A stretch of 64,000 bases of DNA, from contig NZ_VIVK01000002.1 in assembly GCF_007828865.1 (NCBI RefSeq), positions 558,001-622,000 of the forward strand, given 5' to 3'. The notes under the pieces are model-generated. The model saw only the letters and a list, made by a program, of their open reading frames with translations, had not been told where the DNA came from and did no database searches. A program made the position numbers and the translations under genes. Source of the stretch: Kribbella amoyensis (GTDB taxonomy: Bacteria; Actinomycetota; Actinomycetes; Propionibacteriales; Kribbellaceae). Positions 16,770 through 25,025 of the stretch are shown in pieces (position 1 is the first letter of the stretch; each line of letters begins with the position of its first letter).

Positions 16770-17854
16770 TGCTGGACCTGCTCGCACCGATCGCGGCCCG
16801 GGTCGGTATCGACGTCCCGGCGAGTCATCGCCGCGGGATCGCGCTGGTCGGGGCCGGCGCGATCGTCGAGGTCGCCCACCTCCCGGCGTACCAGGGACTC
16901 GGCCTCGACCTCCGTGGTGTGTACGACGTCAAGCCGGACCGGGCCCGCGACCTCGCGGCCGAGTTCGGGATCGAGCGGGTGTACTCCTCGTTGGAGGAGT
17001 TGCTCGCCGACGACGCGGTGGAGGTGGTCGACGTCGCCGTGGTGCCGTGGGCCCAGCCGGACGTGCTCCGTCAGGTCATTGCCGCTGGCAAGCACGTGCT
17101 CGGGCAGAAGCCGTTCGCCCCGGACCTGGCGACCGCGCGGGAGCTGATCGGCCTGGCCGACGCGGCCGGCGTCAAGGTCGCGGTGAACCAGCAACTGCGC
17201 TGGGACGAGGGCATCGCCGCGGCGCGCGAGATGGTGCGGGCGGGCTGGATCGGGACGCCGACGACGATGTCCTTCACGGTGGACATCAGCACCGACTGGA
17301 CCGCGTGGGACTGGCTGGTCCGGTCCGACCGGCTCGAGATCATGTACCACTCGATCCACTACCTCGACGCGGTCCGGAGCATCCTCGGCGATCCGCGCCG
17401 CGTGTTCGCGACGGCGTCTCGGCGAGGCGGCCAGGTGGCGACGGGGGAGACCCGGACGATCTCGACCCTCGTGTACGACGGGGACACCCGGGCCGTGCTG
17501 CACGTGAACCACGAGAACCAGGGTGGGGACCAGCGGGCCGAGTTCCGGATCGACGGCACCGAGGGTGCGATCCGCGGCACGCTCGGCCTGCTGTACGACT
17601 ACCCGCACGGGCGGCCCGACACGCTGGAGGTGTACAGCCGGGTGGTCCCGACCGACGGCTGGCTGGCGTACCCGGTGACACAGCGCTGGATCCCGTGGGC
17701 GTTCGGCGGACCGATGGCCGGGCTGCTCGCCTGGATCGCCGACGGGACCCCGGCGCCGACGGCGGCCGCGGACAACATTCGCACGCTCGCGCTCGTCCAT
17801 GCCCTGTACGGTTCGATCGACGACGGCGAGGCACGAGTGGTGGAGGCAGGATGA
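16769..17854 (+). CDS. Gfo/Idh/MocA-family oxidoreductase
   Basis: A 361-residue NAD(P)-dependent oxidoreductase. The Rossmann motif VGAGAIVEVAH is at 27-36, and the signature normally E-K-P is Q113-K114-P115 (LGQKPFA), with the catalytic-region Lys kept. The C-terminal half is the open-faced beta-sheet substrate domain. Typical reactions are oxidation of sugars or cyclitols at a ring hydroxyl. It is translationally coupled to the lactonase (TGATG) and to the regulator gene. Candidate first enzyme (sugar to lactone) of the pathway, competing for that role with the SDR at 7520. Confidence 0.85.
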   Translation: MLDLLAPIAARVGIDVPASHRRGIALVGAGAIVEVAHLPAYQGLGLDLRGVYDVKPDRARDLAAEFGIERVYSSLEELLADDAVEVVDVAVVPWAQPDVLRQVIAAGKHVLGQKPFAPDLATARELIGLADAAGVKVAVNQQLRWDEGIAAAREMVRAGWIGTPTTMSFTVDISTDWTAWDWLVRSDRLEIMYHSIHYLDAVRSILGDPRRVFATASRRGGQVATGETRTISTLVYDGDTRAVLHVNHENQGGDQRAEFRIDGTEGAIRGTLGLLYDYPHGRPDTLEVYSRVVPTDGWLAYPVTQRWIPWAFGGPMAGLLAWIADGTPAPTAAADNIRTLALVHALYGSIDDGEARVVEAG

Positions 17855-18888
17855 CCCCAGCGGCGACCGGTCGCGGCGGCCGGGTGACGATCAGCGACGT
17901 CGCCGCGCTGGCCGGCGTGGACAAGGCGATCGTCTCCCGGGTGGTCAACCAGAAGGCGGTGAGCATCCGGCCGGAGACCCGGGAACGGGTGCTGCAGGCG
18001 ATCCAGGACCTCGGCTACCGGCGGAACATGGCGGCCCGCTCGCTGCGGACCGCGAGTACCGGTGCCGTCGGCCTGTTCATCCCCGACTTCGCCAACCCGG
18101 TCTACGCGGAGATCATCACCGGTGCCGAGACGGCCGCACTCGCCCGTGGGTACGTGCTGATGGTCGGTTCGTCGGCGGTCGCCGGGCACCGGACCCGGGA
18201 CTACCTGGAGACGCTGGGGGAGGGCCGGGTCGACGGGCTGCTGCTCGCGGGTGGCCCGATCTCCCAGGCCGAGCAGGAGACGCTGGACGCGCAGGGACTG
18301 CCGTGGCTGCTGGTGAACCGGCGCGGCCGGGCGACCACGCGGCACGTGGTCCTCGACGACGACCGGGCCGCGCAGGTGGCGGTGAACCACCTGGTCGAGC
18401 TCGGCCACCAGCGGATCGCGCATGTCGCCGGACCAGCGGGCGCGGATACGGCACGCCGTCGCCGCGAGGGGTACCGGAAGGCGTTGCGGGCCGCGGGCCT
18501 GGAGCCGGAGACCGCGTTGGTGGCTGCCGCGGACTACACCCCGGCCGGTGGGTACGAGGCCACGTCCGCGTTGTTCGCGTCCGGTCGGCGGCCGACCGCG
18601 TTGTTCGTGGCGAACGTGGCCTCGGCGATCGGCGTCCTGACCGCGGTCTGCGAGCGCGGCCTGTCCGTGCCGGACGACGTGTCCGTGGTCGCGGTGCACG
18701 ATCTGCCGCTGGCCGAGCACCTGGTGCCAGCGTTGACGACCGTCCGGATGCCGCTGCGGTCTCTTGGCGCCCGGGCGACGGAGCTGCTGCTGGAGAACGA
18801 TCCGCAGCAGCCCGTCGCCGAGGTGGTCCGCGATCCGATCGAGCTGGTGATCAGGAAGTCGACCGCACCGGCCCGCCGTCGCCGCTGA
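17851..18888 (+). CDS. LacI-family transcriptional regulator
   Basis: A 345-residue regulator: N-terminal LacI HTH (VTISDVAALAGVDKAIVSRV at about 12-31, hinge to ~65) and a periplasmic-binding-protein-like ligand domain. The start ATG overlaps the preceding stop (ATGA). As the last gene of the operon it is made with the enzymes it is expected to control. The three CG-centred palindromes at 7364-7507 are the natural targets. The inducer is presumably the transported sugar or an intermediate. Confidence 0.92.
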   Translation: MTPAATGRGGRVTISDVAALAGVDKAIVSRVVNQKAVSIRPETRERVLQAIQDLGYRRNMAARSLRTASTGAVGLFIPDFANPVYAEIITGAETAALARGYVLMVGSSAVAGHRTRDYLETLGEGRVDGLLLAGGPISQAEQETLDAQGLPWLLVNRRGRATTRHVVLDDDRAAQVAVNHLVELGHQRIAHVAGPAGADTARRRREGYRKALRAAGLEPETALVAAADYTPAGGYEATSALFASGRRPTALFVANVASAIGVLTAVCERGLSVPDDVSVVAVHDLPLAEHLVPALTTVRMPLRSLGARATELLLENDPQQPVAEVVRDPIELVIRKSTAPARRRR

Positions 18889-18895
18889 GGGTCCC

Positions 18896-19005
18896 GGACC
18901 TCCACCACTCACCAACACACCCGCGTGAGGCGCGCTGGGTGGTTGGTGAGCGTGGACTCGGCGTTGATCGGCGGGTGTGGCGAAGTTGGTGAGTGGTGGA
19001 GGTCC
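18896..19005. repeat. Long inverted repeat between convergent genes
   Basis: The 21 bases at 18896-18916 are perfectly complementary to those at 18985-19005. Inside them ACACCCGC (18917-18924) pairs with GCGGGTGT (18971-18978) after a six-base bulge, giving a ~29-bp stem around a 46-base loop. The loop contains another GGTTGGTGAG copy. It lies between the converging LacI gene and the GH95 gene and could end transcription from both sides. The long perfect arms are also what a small non-autonomous mobile or repetitive extragenic element would show. Confidence 0.75.
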
Positions 19006-19043
19006 GCCTCAGCCCGGCTTCCGGTTGGTGCTGTTGGCCACGG

Positions 19044-21485
19044 TCACGCCCGCGGCTCGATCAGGTAGTCGACGCCCGCCTGGGTGCGGAACTCGACCAC
19101 ACCGTCCTCCGGGCGAGCGAAGGCCACCGGACCCTTGGTGGACTTCACGTCGACGCGCTGCGGGGTACGGAGGCGGAGCCGGTTGCCCAGCAGGGACTTG
19201 ATCCGCGCGCCGGTCAGCTTGCCGCCGGACCACGCGAGCTCGATCTCGAACCCACCCCGCGCCCGGAGTCCGCTGATCCTGCCCTCCCCGAACGCGGACG
19301 GCAGGCACGGCAGCAGTGCGACCTCGCCGGAGTGACTCTGCAGGACCATCTCGGTGAGGCCTGAGACGCCGCCGAAGTTGCCGTCGATCTGGAACGGCGG
19401 GTGCAGGTCGAACATGTTCGGCGCGGTCCGCCCGGGCGCGAGCAACTGGGTCAGGTGCTTGTACGCGTTGTCCGGTTCGAGCAGCCGGGCCCGCAGGTTC
19501 AGCTTCCACGCCAGCGACCAGCCGGCCGTGACCGCCGGGCCGCGCAGCTCGAGCGACTTGCGGGCCGCGTCGGCCAGTTCCGGCGTCCGGCGCGGCGTGA
19601 TCTGGTCGCTCGGGAAGACCGCCCACAGGTGCGAGACGTGCCGGCTGGTCTCGGTCGCGGCCTCCTCCCAGTCGATCAGCCACTCCTGGATCTGGCCGAG
19701 GAAGCCGATCTGGATCGGCGGCAGCTTGGCCCGGGCAGCAGCGGCCTGGGTCGCCATCGCCGCGTCCTCGCCGAGCAGCGCGGCCGCCTGGCCGAACACC
19801 TTGAACAGGTCGTGCAGGATTTCGCTGTCCATCGTCGGCCCGGCGCAGATGCTGACCCCGACGTTGTCGTAGTCGTGGTGCTTCAGCTCCGGCGAGTGCG
19901 ACGGGCTGGTCACCAGATAGCCCGTCGCCGCGTCGGTCTGCAGCTGGTCCAGGAAGAACTCCACCGAGCCGCGGAGTACCGGGTAGAACTGCCGCAGCAT
20001 CGCCACGTCACCGGTGTACTCGTACCGCTCCCAGAACAGCAGGGACAGCCACGCACCACCGGTCGGCCAGACCCCGTAGTACGCGAAGTCCACCGGCGCC
20101 GTCCCGCGCCAGCCGTCGGTGTTGTGGTGGGCGACCCAGCCCGGCGCGTCGTACATCAGCTCCGCGGTCCGGGCGCCGGACTCGGCGAGTTCGGCGATCA
20201 TCTGGAACATCGGGTCCCAGCACTCGGCCAGGTTCGCCGGGCCGGCCGGCCAGTAGTTCATCTCCGCGTTGATGTTCAGGGTGAACTTCGACTGCCACTC
20301 GGGCAGCATCTTGTAGCTCCAGATGCCCTGCAGGTTCGCGGGCTGGCCCGGGCTGCGCGAGCTGGAGATCAGCAGGTACCGGCCGAACTGGTAGTACAGC
20401 GCGGCCAGTTGCGGGTCGCCGCCGTTGCGGAACGCGGTGATCCGCTGGTCGGTCGGCAGCGCGATCGCCTCGGACGTGCCCAGGTCGATGTCCAGCCGTC
20501 CGAACAGCCGCCGGTAGTCGGCGACGTGTTCCTGCCGGATCTTCCCGTACGCCGGCCGGCCCACCTTGGTCAGCGGGGCGAGCGCCTTGGCGAGCTGGTC
20601 GTCGCTGACGTCGAGGTAGTTGCGGTAGCTGGTACCGATCGAGAGCAGCAGCGTGACCTCGTCGGCACCGGTGACGGTGAGTTTGCCGTCGGCAACGGTC
20701 GTGCTGCCGCCTTCGGCGAAGGCGCGGAGCAGTGCCGAGAACTTCACCTCGCCCTTGAGCCCCTCGGCCTCCCCGCTGATCCCGTTCAGCGCGAGGGTGG
20801 TGGCGTCGTACCCCTCGACGGTGGCCGCCTGCGGGGTGGTGAAGGTCGCGCTGAAGGAGATGGACGCGTCCTGGTCCGCGGTCAGCCGCATGACCAGGAT
20901 CTGTGCCGGGTGGCTGACGAAGACCTCACGGCTGTACCGGACGCCGCCGGCCTCGTAGCTCACCGAGGTGATCGCGGTGGTCAGGTCGAGCTCCCGCCGG
21001 TACCCGGTCACTCCGTCGATCCCGGGGAAGGTCAGCTCCAGATCGCCGACGGGCTGGTACTGCATCTGCTCGGTCGGGCGGCCCATGAAGTGCTCGTCGG
21101 CCAGGTTCTGCGCCTCCAGGTACTGCTCCTCGGCGATCAGCCGGCGGATCTCGGGCAGTACCTCGCGGCCCATCGGGTCGTCGTACTGGTGCGGGCCGCC
21201 GGCCCACACGGAGTCCTCGTTCAGCTGCAGGCGTTCGGTGCCGGTGCCGCCGTACACCATGGCGCCGAGCCGTCCGTTGCCGATGGCAAGCGCTTGGAGC
21301 CACTCGACAGCGGGCTGGGAGTACCAGAGCTTCAGCGGGTTGGTGTCACTGCCGGGGACGCCGGCGGCGGTCCCGGTCGTCTCGGCGGCGGCGGACAGCG
21401 GATCGGTCAGGGTGCCGGCGGCGATGGCCGTGCCGGCGGCGGCGCCGGCGGTCCGGAGGACCTGGCGTCGGGTGAATTCGGTCAT
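19044..21485 (-). CDS. GH95 alpha-L-fucosidase, Tat-exported
   Basis: An 813-residue GH95 enzyme (alpha-1,2-L-fucosidase or alpha-L-galactosidase). A twin-arginine signal (TRRQVLRTAGAAAGTAIAAG) opens the protein. The N-terminal domain has LAIGNGRLGAMVYGG and LNEDSVWAGGP. The barrel carries the catalytic Asn pair in LNINAEMNYWPAG (N404, N406), VSHLWAVFPSDQI and QIDGNFGGVSGLTEM, all family hallmarks. ATG 21485 gives the Tat signal. It is the last gene of a three-gene minus-strand operon with a lactonase and the FCD/GntR regulator. It would release fucose from external glycans. Confidence 0.92.
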   Translation of the reverse strand: MTEFTRRQVLRTAGAAAGTAIAAGTLTDPLSAAAETTGTAAGVPGSDTNPLKLWYSQPAVEWLQALAIGNGRLGAMVYGGTGTERLQLNEDSVWAGGPHQYDDPMGREVLPEIRRLIAEEQYLEAQNLADEHFMGRPTEQMQYQPVGDLELTFPGIDGVTGYRRELDLTTAITSVSYEAGGVRYSREVFVSHPAQILVMRLTADQDASISFSATFTTPQAATVEGYDATTLALNGISGEAEGLKGEVKFSALLRAFAEGGSTTVADGKLTVTGADEVTLLLSIGTSYRNYLDVSDDQLAKALAPLTKVGRPAYGKIRQEHVADYRRLFGRLDIDLGTSEAIALPTDQRITAFRNGGDPQLAALYYQFGRYLLISSSRSPGQPANLQGIWSYKMLPEWQSKFTLNINAEMNYWPAGPANLAECWDPMFQMIAELAESGARTAELMYDAPGWVAHHNTDGWRGTAPVDFAYYGVWPTGGAWLSLLFWERYEYTGDVAMLRQFYPVLRGSVEFFLDQLQTDAATGYLVTSPSHSPELKHHDYDNVGVSICAGPTMDSEILHDLFKVFGQAAALLGEDAAMATQAAAARAKLPPIQIGFLGQIQEWLIDWEEAATETSRHVSHLWAVFPSDQITPRRTPELADAARKSLELRGPAVTAGWSLAWKLNLRARLLEPDNAYKHLTQLLAPGRTAPNMFDLHPPFQIDGNFGGVSGLTEMVLQSHSGEVALLPCLPSAFGEGRISGLRARGGFEIELAWSGGKLTGARIKSLLGNRLRLRTPQRVDVKSTKGPVAFARPEDGVVEFRTQAGVDYLIEPRA

Positions 21486-21526
21486 GAGCGGTCGTTCTCC
21501 CTGTCGTTCGGGCGGGTGGGGAGTTG

Positions 21527-22357
21527 TCAGCGACCGGCTGTGACCTCCAGCCGGTAGGTGCGTCGGGCGGTGCCGCGGAACACGTCCTTGTGCGCGGCGA
21601 CGGGCAGCACAGCGGTGGTACGGCGGACCGTCTCGGCACGGCTGGATCGCAGCGTGCAGACGGGCCAGTCGGAGCCGAACATCAGCCGGTCGCTGCCGAA
21701 CTGGTCCAGCGCGAAGTCGAGGAGTTCCGCCAGCTCGCCGGCGGGCAGGTGCGCGGTGACACCTGAGACCTTCACGGTCACGGAGGGGACGTCGGCCAGC
21801 GCCTTCATCCCGGTCACCCAGGTGTCGTCCGCGGTGGTGGGGTTGCCGAGGTGGTCGAGCACGAGGCGCGCGCCCGGTACGAGGGCAGCCAGCCGCGCCG
21901 CCCCGGTCAGAGCGGCGGGCCGCAGCAGCAGGTCGACAGCGAGGCCCGCGTCGGCGGCGGCGCGCACACCTCGCACGTACGCGGGGGCCGTGACCGCCTC
22001 GGGATCGTGCTGATCCGCCGGAGGACACCGGATCCCGACCAGCCGGGCACCGCGATCTTCGGCGTAGCTCAAGGCTTTGGCGAGCTTCTTCTCGACGTCG
22101 TCGGCGAGCAGGTCGACCCAGCCGACCACACCCAGTACGGCGTCGTCGGCGGCGGCCTGGTCGAGCAGGTCGAAGACCTCGCCAGGATCGGCATCCGCCT
22201 GGACCAGCACGATCTCCGGCACGTCGCCCTCGGCAGCCACCCGGAAGTCCGCAAGCGAGATGTCCCGCCGCAAAGCATGCCCAACCGGCAACCACGGCAA
22301 CTCCCGACGCGAGGTATCCCAAACATGCACATGCGCGTCGACCGTTGGCTCAGTCAT
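21527..22357 (-). CDS. Lactonase-like amidohydrolase (second copy)
   Basis: A 276-residue amidohydrolase_2 protein related to fuconolactonases: metal motif VDAHVHVWD near the start, VLDHLGNP in the middle, LMFGSDWPVC late. ATG 22357 overlaps the regulator gene by eight bases; the GH95 gene follows after 41 bases. It is clearly diverged from the copy at 15921-16769, so the two loci probably handle different lactones or stereoisomers. Acts in the cytoplasm. Confidence 0.82.
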   Translation of the reverse strand: MTEPTVDAHVHVWDTSRRELPWLPVGHALRRDISLADFRVAAEGDVPEIVLVQADADPGEVFDLLDQAAADDAVLGVVGWVDLLADDVEKKLAKALSYAEDRGARLVGIRCPPADQHDPEAVTAPAYVRGVRAAADAGLAVDLLLRPAALTGAARLAALVPGARLVLDHLGNPTTADDTWVTGMKALADVPSVTVKVSGVTAHLPAGELAELLDFALDQFGSDRLMFGSDWPVCTLRSSRAETVRRTTAVLPVAAHKDVFRGTARRTYRLEVTAGR

Positions 22358-23582
22358 GGCGGGTCGCTGGTCTGGTGATGGAGCTCTCGCCACGCGCGTG
22401 GGCCGAGAAGAGGCGGGCCGCGTCCTCCGGATCGGTGCTGGCCAGCACGTCGACCAGATCCATGTGCCGGCGCGCCATCAGCCCCCAGTCACCCGCGTAC
22501 ATCGCGTTGGAGACGACCTGCAAACTCCAGAGCGCGGGTTCGAGCGTGCGCCAGACCTTGAGCAGCATCGAGTTGCCGCTGGTCGCCAGCACCTGCCGGT
22601 GGAACCGCAGATCGGCCTCGCGGAACGCACCGATGTCGTGATGCTGAGCCGCCTCGATCATCCGCCGGACCTCGACCCGGAGCAGGTCGAGCTCCAGCTC
22701 CGGAACATGCCCGGTCGCCCGCCGCGCGGCCGCGGCCTCCAGCAGGACCCGGACCTCGCGCGCCTCCCGGGCCTCGACCTGCGAGATCTCGGTGACGAAG
22801 TTGCCCAGCCGCGGCCGGTACGTCACCAGCCCCTCGTGCGCGAGCCGCCGGACCGCCTCCCGCGCGGGGGTCTGGCTGGTCCCGAGGACCCGGGCGATCT
22901 CGGACTCGACCACGCGCATCCCCGGCGCCAGCTCGCCGGACAGTATCCAGCCGCGGATCGCCTCGTACACCCGGTCGGACAGCAGCTCGGTCTCACTCGC
23001 GGGCGGCGGAGCGGGTTGCACGGAACGCAGCGCGATCCCGCTCCCGGCCCGCTGGTGGCGCAGTTCCTCCCGGCGCCGGCGCACCACGGTCGACTGCGAC
23101 ACCCCGTACGCCGCGGCCACCTCGCGCGTCGACAGCCGGCGGTCGGCGAGTACCTCGGCGGCCCAGGCCAGGTCTTCGGGATCCGCACCGTTCGTGGACG
23201 GTTGCGCACCGGTGGTCGCCGACCGGCCGACCGGTTGGAACCCCGTGCCTCCACCCTGTCCGGTATCGGCCATCGATCCGGCCGTCACGGCGCCCAGCCG
23301 GACCCGGTCCACCATCCGCGGCCGGCCGCTGCGCATCCCGTCGTCGAGGCCGGCCATCCCCATCCGCAGGAACCGCCGCCGCCACTTGCCGACGGTGCCC
23401 GCCGTGACCTCCAGCGCGTCCGCCACGTCCTTGTTCGAGCGGCCCTCGGCGCAGGCGAGCACGATCCGGCTGCGCAGCCGCATCGCCGGGGTGGTGGCGG
23501 ACCCGGCGGCGAGGTGGGAGAGCGCGGCGCGCTCGGCCGCCGACAGCGTCAGCGGCGACTTGGGGCGTCCAGCATCGGGCAT
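22350..23582 (-). CDS. FCD/GntR regulator fused to an IS630-type DNA-binding domain
   Basis: A 410-residue protein with an unusual order. Residues ~10-95 match the N-terminal DNA-binding half of IS630-family transposases (RLRSRIVLACAEGRSN, VTAGTVGKWRRRF, GLDDGMRSGRPR). Residues ~135-178 form a second HTH (LSTREVAAAYGVSQSTVVRR). Residues ~198-265 are a winged GntR HTH (LAPGMRVVESEIARVLGTSQ), and ~270-395 an FCD ligand domain with DLRFHRQ metal ligands. FadR-type regulators are normally ~220-240 residues. No transposase DDE domain or terminal repeats are seen, so the first domain appears domesticated. ATG 23582 has a distant GGGGGA; shorter starts are possible but would split the fusion. It probably controls both divergent operons. 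Confidence 0.85.
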   Translation of the reverse strand: MPDAGRPKSPLTLSAAERAALSHLAAGSATTPAMRLRSRIVLACAEGRSNKDVADALEVTAGTVGKWRRRFLRMGMAGLDDGMRSGRPRMVDRVRLGAVTAGSMADTGQGGGTGFQPVGRSATTGAQPSTNGADPEDLAWAAEVLADRRLSTREVAAAYGVSQSTVVRRRREELRHQRAGSGIALRSVQPAPPPASETELLSDRVYEAIRGWILSGELAPGMRVVESEIARVLGTSQTPAREAVRRLAHEGLVTYRPRLGNFVTEISQVEAREAREVRVLLEAAAARRATGHVPELELDLLRVEVRRMIEAAQHHDIGAFREADLRFHRQVLATSGNSMLLKVWRTLEPALWSLQVVSNAMYAGDWGLMARRHMDLVDVLASTDPEDAARLFSAHARGESSITRPATRHD

Positions 23583-23662
23583 GGCTGCATAGTGGTCCCC
23601 CGAGTGGCGATCTGTCGAGGGGCAATGGTACGGACTTATGACTCAAAACATCGAGTTTGCCG

Positions 23663-23700
23663 TCTATAGATTGACACTTGAGCGTGGCCCCCTGCATTGT
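23663..23700 (+). promoter_or_regulatory. Promoter and candidate operator for the transporter operon
   Basis: TTGACA at 23671-23676 and CATTGT at 23695-23700 are 18 bases apart. The palindrome TCTATAGA (23663-23670) touches the -35 box, and ACTC/GAGT half-sites flank AAAACATC at 23641-23656. These are the only symmetric elements in the divergent gap and the best candidates for binding by the fused FCD regulator. Confidence 0.4.
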
Positions 23701-23756
23701 CCATCGCTAGTGAGGCCTGGCTCGCCCCGGAGTCAGGGCGATCGGTAGGAGGACAG

Positions 23757-25025
23757 ATGTCTCGTTCAGTGCGCCGTAGTCTCGGCGTCGTTCTCGGAGC
23801 CGCGATCCTGGTGGGCGCGGCGTCGTGCGGGGGTGGAGGTTTCGAGGGCGAAGGCTCTTCCGGTGGCAGCACCGGCACCGTCCGGATGCTCGTCAACATC
23901 ACGCCCAACCTGACCAAGGGCTACTGGGAGGAGCTGGTCAAGCCCTTCGAGGACGCCAACCCCGGTGTCGACGTCAAGATCGAGGCGCCGACCGGGCAGG
24001 GCGTCAAGGACACCCTCCCGCAGCTGCTCGCGGCCGGCAACGCCCCGGACGTGGTCGAGACGCTGATGGCGGACAAGACGCTCGCGCCGCAGATGCTCGA
24101 ACTGACCGACCAGGCGTGGACCAAGGACACCCCGCTGGCCGAGCAGGCCGCGCTGGACGGCAAGGTCTACACGGTCGGTGTCGGGCAGCAGGCGCAGTCC
24201 CTGGTGTTCTACAACAAGGACGCGTTCGCCAAGGCGGGCATCACCGCGCCGCCGAAGACGCTGGACGAAATGACCGCGGCGATGGCCAAGCTGAAGGCCG
24301 CGGGCTACCTGCCGCTGCAGACCGCCGGCGACTACGTGACCGGGTTGCAGCTGCTGCAGCTGAGCGACCCGTCGATCGCCTCGGCGCACCCCGACTGGTA
24401 CCAGAAGGTCGCCGGCAAGGAGCTGACCGTCGGCAAGACGATGCAGCCGCTGCTGGAGCGCTACCAGTCCTGGATCAAGAACGGGTACGTCGACAAGAAC
24501 GCGCTCGGCCTGGACGACGTGAACGCGCAGACGAACTTCCTGTCCGGCAAGTCCGCGATGTACATCATGGGCAGCTGGTTCGTCCGGACCGCCGAGGAGG
24601 CGAAGCCGAAGTTCGACCTGAGCGTGTTCCCCGCGCCGACCGAGACCGGCCAGCCGAGCCCGGGTCCGCAGGGCGTCACGATGGCGGCGCCGTACATGGT
24701 GCTGAAGTCGACCCAGCAGCGCGACCTGTCGCTGAAGCTGGTGCAGTACCTGGTCACCGACCAGAAGGCCGTGCAGAGCCAGCTGGCCCAGGACGGCAAC
24801 TTCCGCAAGGGCTTCACCGAGGGGCTGACCCCGCTCGGCCAGGAGGTCCAGGCGATCCTCGACCAGGCGCCGAAGCACGTCGCCCAGGGTGAGGGGTACG
24901 GCGCGACGACGCTGCCGCAGGGCTTCAACGGCGAGTGGAACAAGGCCGTCCAGAGTCTCTACACCGGCAAGAGCGCGCAGGACGTGGCGACCCGGATCGA
25001 CAGCTGGATGGGGTCCAAGTCATGA
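23757..25025 (+). CDS. Sugar ABC transporter substrate-binding lipoprotein
   Basis: A 422-residue family 1 (MalE-type) binding lipoprotein. The signal sequence leads to Cys24 in GAASCGGGG, and the binding fold runs from VRMLVNITPN. ATG 23757 is preceded by AGGAGG at a good distance; the upstream in-frame start lacks one. With two MalF/MalG-type permeases it forms an oligosaccharide importer. No ATPase is encoded nearby, as is usual for actinomycetes that share one MsiK-type ATPase. Confidence 0.92.
   Translation: MSRSVRRSLGVVLGAAILVGAASCGGGGFEGEGSSGGSTGTVRMLVNITPNLTKGYWEELVKPFEDANPGVDVKIEAPTGQGVKDTLPQLLAAGNAPDVVETLMADKTLAPQMLELTDQAWTKDTPLAEQAALDGKVYTVGVGQQAQSLVFYNKDAFAKAGITAPPKTLDEMTAAMAKLKAAGYLPLQTAGDYVTGLQLLQLSDPSIASAHPDWYQKVAGKELTVGKTMQPLLERYQSWIKNGYVDKNALGLDDVNAQTNFLSGKSAMYIMGSWFVRTAEEAKPKFDLSVFPAPTETGQPSPGPQGVTMAAPYMVLKSTQQRDLSLKLVQYLVTDQKAVQSQLAQDGNFRKGFTEGLTPLGQEVQAILDQAPKHVAQGEGYGATTLPQGFNGEWNKAVQSLYTGKSAQDVATRIDSWMGSKS

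Noticed and set aside
22350..23582. An IS630 insertion sequence
   Set aside because: No DDE catalytic domain, terminal repeats or TA duplication; the transposase-like part is fused in frame to a regulator.
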